A stretch of 20,395 nucleotides of DNA, from NCBI GenBank assembly GCA_003427395.1, contig BFEA01000497.1, positions 1,083,338-1,103,732 of the forward strand, in the 5' to 3' direction. The position numbers and the translations under genes were made by a program. The notes below the pieces were generated by a model. That model ran no database searches, was not told the DNA's origin, and was given only the letters and a program-made list of their open reading frames with translations. This stretch comes from Chara braunii (taxonomy: Eukaryota > Streptophyta > Charophyceae > Charales > Characeae). This document shows positions 17,121-20,395 of this stretch, one piece after another. Positions within the stretch are counted from its first letter, which is position 1. Every line of letters begins with the position of its first letter.

Positions 17121-17787
17121 TATGTGAGTGATTTTCTCTCTCATTCTTCATCTTTCACTTGTTCTCTCACTTGGGTGTGAATCGCAACTCATATCTTGGT
17201 GTAGTGTAGTGTATGAGTAGTGTAATGTGTGTGTTTTGTCTATTCTACCTTTCCCATGTGAATTGCAACTTTCCCCCTTGTGTATGTGAGCTCATGTGGA
17301 TGATTTTCTCTCTCATTCTTCATCTTTCACTTGTTATCTCACTTGGGTGTGAATCCCAACTCATATCTTGGTATAGTGTAGTGTTTGAGTAGTGTAATGT
17401 GTGTGTTTTGCCAATTCTACCTTTCCCATGTGAATCGCAACTTTCCCCCTTGTGTATGTGAGCTCATGTGGGTGATTTTCTCACTCATTCTTCATCTTTC
17501 ATTTGTTCTCTCACTTGGGTGTGAATCACAACTCATATCTTGGTATAGTGTAGTGTTTGAGTAATGTAATGTGTGTGTTTTGTCTATTCTACCTCTCCCA
17601 TGTGAATCGCAACTTTCCCCCTTGTTTATGTGAGCTCATGTGAGTGATTTTCTCTCTCATTCTTCATCTTTCACTTGTTCTCTCACTTGGGTGTGAATCG
17701 CAACTCATATTTTGGTGTAGTGTAGTGTTTGAGTAGTGTAATGTGTGTGTTTTGTCTATTCCACCTTTCCCATGTGAATCGCAACAC
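17121..17787. repeat. 172-bp tandem array, about 3.9 copies
   Basis: GATTTTCTC-type anchors step by exactly 172 bp (ATTTTCTC at 17131, 17303, 17475 and 17647). Copies are highly similar. Each unit contains TGTGAAT(C/T)GCAACT twice, about 81 bp apart, which suggests an ancient dimer. Confidence 0.95.
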
Positions 17788-18650
17788 TCCCCCTAGTATA
17801 GATTGCTCTCAAACTTGTCTTTTTGCCGTTTTTGATTCTGGGGTGTGTGGCGATGCATTCCTTGATGTTCCGCTGATCTCCCCCTAGTGTAGATTGCTCT
17901 CAAACTTGTCTTTTTGCTGTTTTATTATGCTTGGGTGTATGACGATACATCACTTGATGTTCCGCTGATCTCCCCCTAGTGTAGATTGCTCTCAAACTTG
18001 TATTTTTGCTGTTTTTGATACTTGGGTGTATGGCGATGCATTCCTTGATGTTCCGCTGATCTCCCCCTAGTGTAGATTGCTCTCAAACTTGTCTTTTTGC
18101 TGTTTTTGATGCTTGGGTGTATGGCGATGCATCCCTTGGTGGTCTGCTGATCTCCCCCTAGTGTAAATTGCTCTCAAACTTGTCTTTTTGTTGTTTTTGA
18201 TGCTTGGGTGTATGACGATGCACCCCTTGATGTTCCGCTGATCTCCCTCTAGTGTAGATTACTCTCAAACTTGTCTTTTTGTTGTTTTTGATGCTTGCGT
18301 GTATGACGATGCATCCCTTGGTGTTCTGCTGATCTCCCCCTAGTGTAGATTGCTCTCAATTTTGTTGTTTTTGATGCTTGGGTGTGTGGTGATGCATCCC
18401 TTGGTGTTCCGTTGATCTCCCCCTAGTGTAGATTGCTCTCAAACTTGTCTTTTTGCTCTTTGTGATGCTTGGGTATATGGCAATGCACCCATGGATGTTC
18501 CGTTGTTCTCCCCTTGTGACTTGGACTGTTCACGCCTGTGTTTCTCACTCATGTGGTAGGTGGTAGTGTTCCGATTCGTCCTTGAGTGTTGTGCTGTTCT
18601 TCCGTTGTGACTTGGACTCTTTTCGCTTGTGTTCTTCACTCATGGGGTAG
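17788..18650. repeat. 91-bp tandem array, about 9 copies
   Basis: TCCCCCTAG anchors are at 17788, 17879, 17971, 18062, 18153, 18244, 18335 and 18418. The steps are 91-92 bp, except one of 83 bp after a small deletion. Two degenerate units follow, with GTGACTTGGACT at 18516 and 18607, still 91 bp apart. Confidence 0.95.
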
Positions 18651-18659
18651 GTGGTAGTG

Positions 18660-18755
18660 GTCCGATTTTTCACTTGGGTGTGGTCCGCAACTTCAATCTT
18701 GATACAGTCTAGTGTTTTGAGTAGTGTAGAATGCTGGCATTGTCTGCTTTTCCAC
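18660..18755. repeat. Degenerate copy of the 172-bp unit
   Basis: TCACTTGGGTGTG followed by CGCAACT-like sequence, a CTTGATACAGT stretch, TAGTGTTTTGAGTAGTGTA and a TCTGCTTTTCCACC end matches part of the 172-bp unit with many changes. It lies on the far side of the 91-bp array. Confidence 0.75.
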
Positions 18756-19041
18756 CATTCAGTAAACCGTTGTTTTTCCCTTCACCCCCTCGTGTTCTAT
18801 TCGAACGAGGCAATTGGGGAAGTTGGTAGGCTGCTGATTTTCAGCAGCTTGAGCTGTTGCTGTGTTTTTTTCTTTACTAAGTAGCTGTAGGGCTGTGACT
18901 GCTGAGATCGGGCCAGCACAGACTGCTGCCACGGAGAAAACAGTAAAAGTGACCACCCGCTGGTGCAAGAACCGCTCGGAAACCGCTAACGGACCAATGT
19001 GACCGATGGCACATCGGCAGCAGCGCTGCTGAAACTTAGGG

Positions 19042-19069
19042 ATGAGGTCTGAGAATTCTCAGACCTCAT
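19042..19069. repeat. Perfect 28-bp palindrome
   Basis: Each half reads ATGAGGTCTGAGAA toward the centre, with no spacer; the centre is GAATTC. The next base on each side does not pair. Confidence 0.95.
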
Positions 19070-19114
19070 GTTCTGAGTATAAACAGATGGCCTGCAGACC
19101 AAGAAGGCCATCGG

Positions 19115-19148
19115 AGTCCGTTTTCTGAAAAAAATCAGAAAACGGACT
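19115..19148. repeat. Hairpin, 14-bp perfect stem, A6 loop
   Basis: AGTCCGTTTTCTGA (19115-19128) and TCAGAAAACGGACT (19135-19148) flank AAAAAA. One G-T and one G-C pair can extend the stem. Confidence 0.95.
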
Positions 19149-19195
19149 TCCTCCGAACTGTTCAGCCGGAACCGGCCGACGCCCGAAACGGGCAA

Positions 19196-19304
19196 CTTGA
19201 CCCAAACGACGTCGGAATGAAACGAAATTTTGTGGAGGGCTTTCCTGCGACAGAGTGAGAGGGCCCACCAAGTTTCGGCTGATTCTGATGTCGTTTGGGG
19301 CAAG
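19196..19304. repeat. Fold-back with 40-nt imperfect arms
   Basis: Arm 19196-19235 aligned without gaps to the reverse complement of 19265-19304 matches at 32 of 40 positions, strongest in CCCAAACGAC/GTCGTTTGGG. The 29-nt centre holds TTTCCTGCGACAG. It could be a miniature fold-back or a small-RNA-like precursor; no evidence of transcription is visible. Confidence 0.75.
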
Positions 19305-19392
19305 AAACGTAGGTTTGAGTATTCCGATTTTTCGCCTTGGCGGAAAAAACAGCGAAAGCGGTAAGTTACCGCAACCAGCAAATCTGCAGATT

Positions 19393-19639
19393 CTGAGACT
19401 TCCCAGCCAACTGTATCTGCGACAAAGCTGTATTTTCTGCATATTAGCTGTAGACTGAGTGCTGTAGGACTGTGTTGTGCCCCCAGAACTAGGAATACAG
19501 CGGACGACGGACCTGGACGCTTGGTTTGGGGGATGGCGCAAGGTCAAGGTCACCTTGCACCTTCTCCCTCCACCACCTTCTTCACCATCTCCCTCTACCC
19601 TTCCGCCATAGCCACCCTCCTTGCCGGGATGTCCAAAGG
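19393..19639. other. Transition into the C-rich minisatellite
   Basis: No gene seen. From about 19545 the sequence becomes C/T/A-rich with CCACC and CATAGCC words that foreshadow the 53-bp array. Confidence 0.5.
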
Positions 19640-20395
19640 ACAACCCAAGACACCTCCAACCTTCTCCCTTCACCGTTACCCACCTCCATCCACCATAGCC
19701 AACCACCTCACACCTTCTTTCTTCTCCATCACCCACACCCGTCCACCATAGTCAACCACCACACACCTTCCTCCTCCTCCATCACCTACATCCATCCACC
19801 ATAGCCGACCACCTCACCCCTTCTTCCTCCCCCATCACCTACGCCCATCCACCATAGCCAACCACCACACGCCTTCCTCCTCCTCCATCACCTACACCCA
19901 TCCACCATAGCCGAACACCTCACACCTTCTTCCTCCTCCATCACCTACACCCATCCACCATAGCCAACCACCACACACCTTCCTCCTCCTCCATCACCTA
20001 CACCCATCCACCATAGCCGACCACCTCACACCTTCTTCCTCCTCCATCACCTACACCCATCCACCACAGCCAATCATCTCACACCTTCTTCCTCCTCCAT
20101 CACCTACATTCATCCACCATAGCCGACCGCCTCACGCCTTCTTCCTCCTCCATCACCTGCACCCATCCACCATAGCCGACCACCTCACACCTTCCTCCTC
20201 TATCACCTACACCCATCCACCATAGCCGACCACCTCACACCTTCTCCCTCCTCCATCACTTACACCTATCCACCATAGCCAATCACCTTACACCTTCTTC
20301 CTCCTCCATCACCCGCACCCATCCACTATAGCCGACTACCCCGCACCTTCTCCCTCCTCCATCACCCGCACCCATCCACCATAGCCGACCACCTC
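19640..20395. repeat. 53-bp minisatellite, at least 14 units, runs off the window
   Basis: CATAG anchors step by 53 bp from 19694 (19747, 19800, 19853, 19906, 19959, 20012), then at 20065 in changed form, 20118, 20171, 20221 after a 3-bp loss, 20274, 20327 and 20380. Units carry CCATAGCC, (A/G)ACCACCTCACACC, TTCTTCCTCCTCC and ATCACCTACACCCATCCA. A period of 53 is not a multiple of three, and TAG in CATAGCC closes every frame within three units, so it is not coding. Confidence 0.97.

Larger units (their letters stand above)
18788..19392. repeat. Dense cluster of hairpins and palindromes
   Basis: In order: CCTC/GAGG with GTTC/GAAC (18788-18810); GCTGCTGA/TCAGCAGC (18830-18848); CACC/GGTG (18954-18965); CCGATG/CATCGG (19003-19017); palindrome CAGCAGCGCTGCTG (19018-19031); 28-bp palindrome (19042-19069); GATGGCCT/AGGCCATC (19086-19112); 14-bp stem (19115-19148); GCCGG/CCGGC and GCCCG/CGGGC (about 19164-19193); 40-nt imperfect arms (19196-19304); CGCC/GGCG with TTTTT/AAAAA (about 19328-19348); GCGGTAA-G-TTACCGC (19358-19372); and AATCTGCAGATT (19381-19392). 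Minus-strand frames here are by-products. Confidence 0.88.

Noticed and set aside
19059-19736. 225-codon minus-strand open frame
   Set aside because: It covers perfect palindromes and the lead-in to the 53-bp minisatellite; composition and hairpins explain it, and no protein family is recognised.

Overview
The window looks like plant nuclear intergenic DNA, probably from a large, repeat-rich genome. The evidence is a decayed Ty3/gypsy retrotransposon of plant type, a U6 snRNA-like sequence, TC/GA microsatellites, several unrelated tandem arrays and no stretch with the density of a real gene. I cannot place the lineage. The reverse transcriptase/RNase H wording recalls elements I associate with non-flowering land plants, but that is an impression and not a search result. 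No intact protein-coding gene is supported; most open frames here lie across tandem repeats, purine/pyrimidine-rich stretches or hairpins.

Layout. 1-117: GC-rich, unassigned. 118-2731: 3' part of a Ty3/gypsy pol on the + strand (reverse transcriptase from the FLDD box, RNase H, H2C2 zinc finger, D,D35E integrase, and a very basic C-terminal tail), broken by two frameshifts and four in-frame TGA codons. 2740-2756: possible polypurine tract. 2757-6480: non-coding, with a 232-bp duplication at 3438-3795 and a possible tRNA-Met primer site at 6480. 6574-6690: small duplication whose hairpin changes in a compensatory way. 7085-8722: array of about 24 hairpins sharing the core CA-ACTTA-TG. 8723-12629: no recognisable gene, one TC microsatellite. 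12630-12704 (minus): decayed U6 snRNA. 13264-13575: 51-bp minisatellite. 13586-16563: LTR-like region starting TGTAACG, built of diverged direct repeats packed with hairpins, with a TATA box at 16551. 16961-18755: pyrimidine tract, a 172-bp tandem array and a 91-bp tandem array. 18788-19392: dense run of hairpins and perfect palindromes. 19640-20395: 53-bp minisatellite running off the window.

The signal that stands out is that, in several unrelated repeat families here, copies differ in sequence but keep self-complementary stems. In the 7.1-8.7 kb array the pentaloop ACTTA stays almost fixed while the flanking stems take many different sequences that still pair, in three copies of a six-member higher-order order. 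The same behaviour is seen at 6.57-6.69 kb, at 13.65-13.80 versus 15.27-15.42 kb, and in a GGGACT-type hairpin seen at four places. This points either to selection on a folded RNA or DNA structure, or to a mutational process that repairs palindrome arms against each other. The sequence alone does not decide between them.
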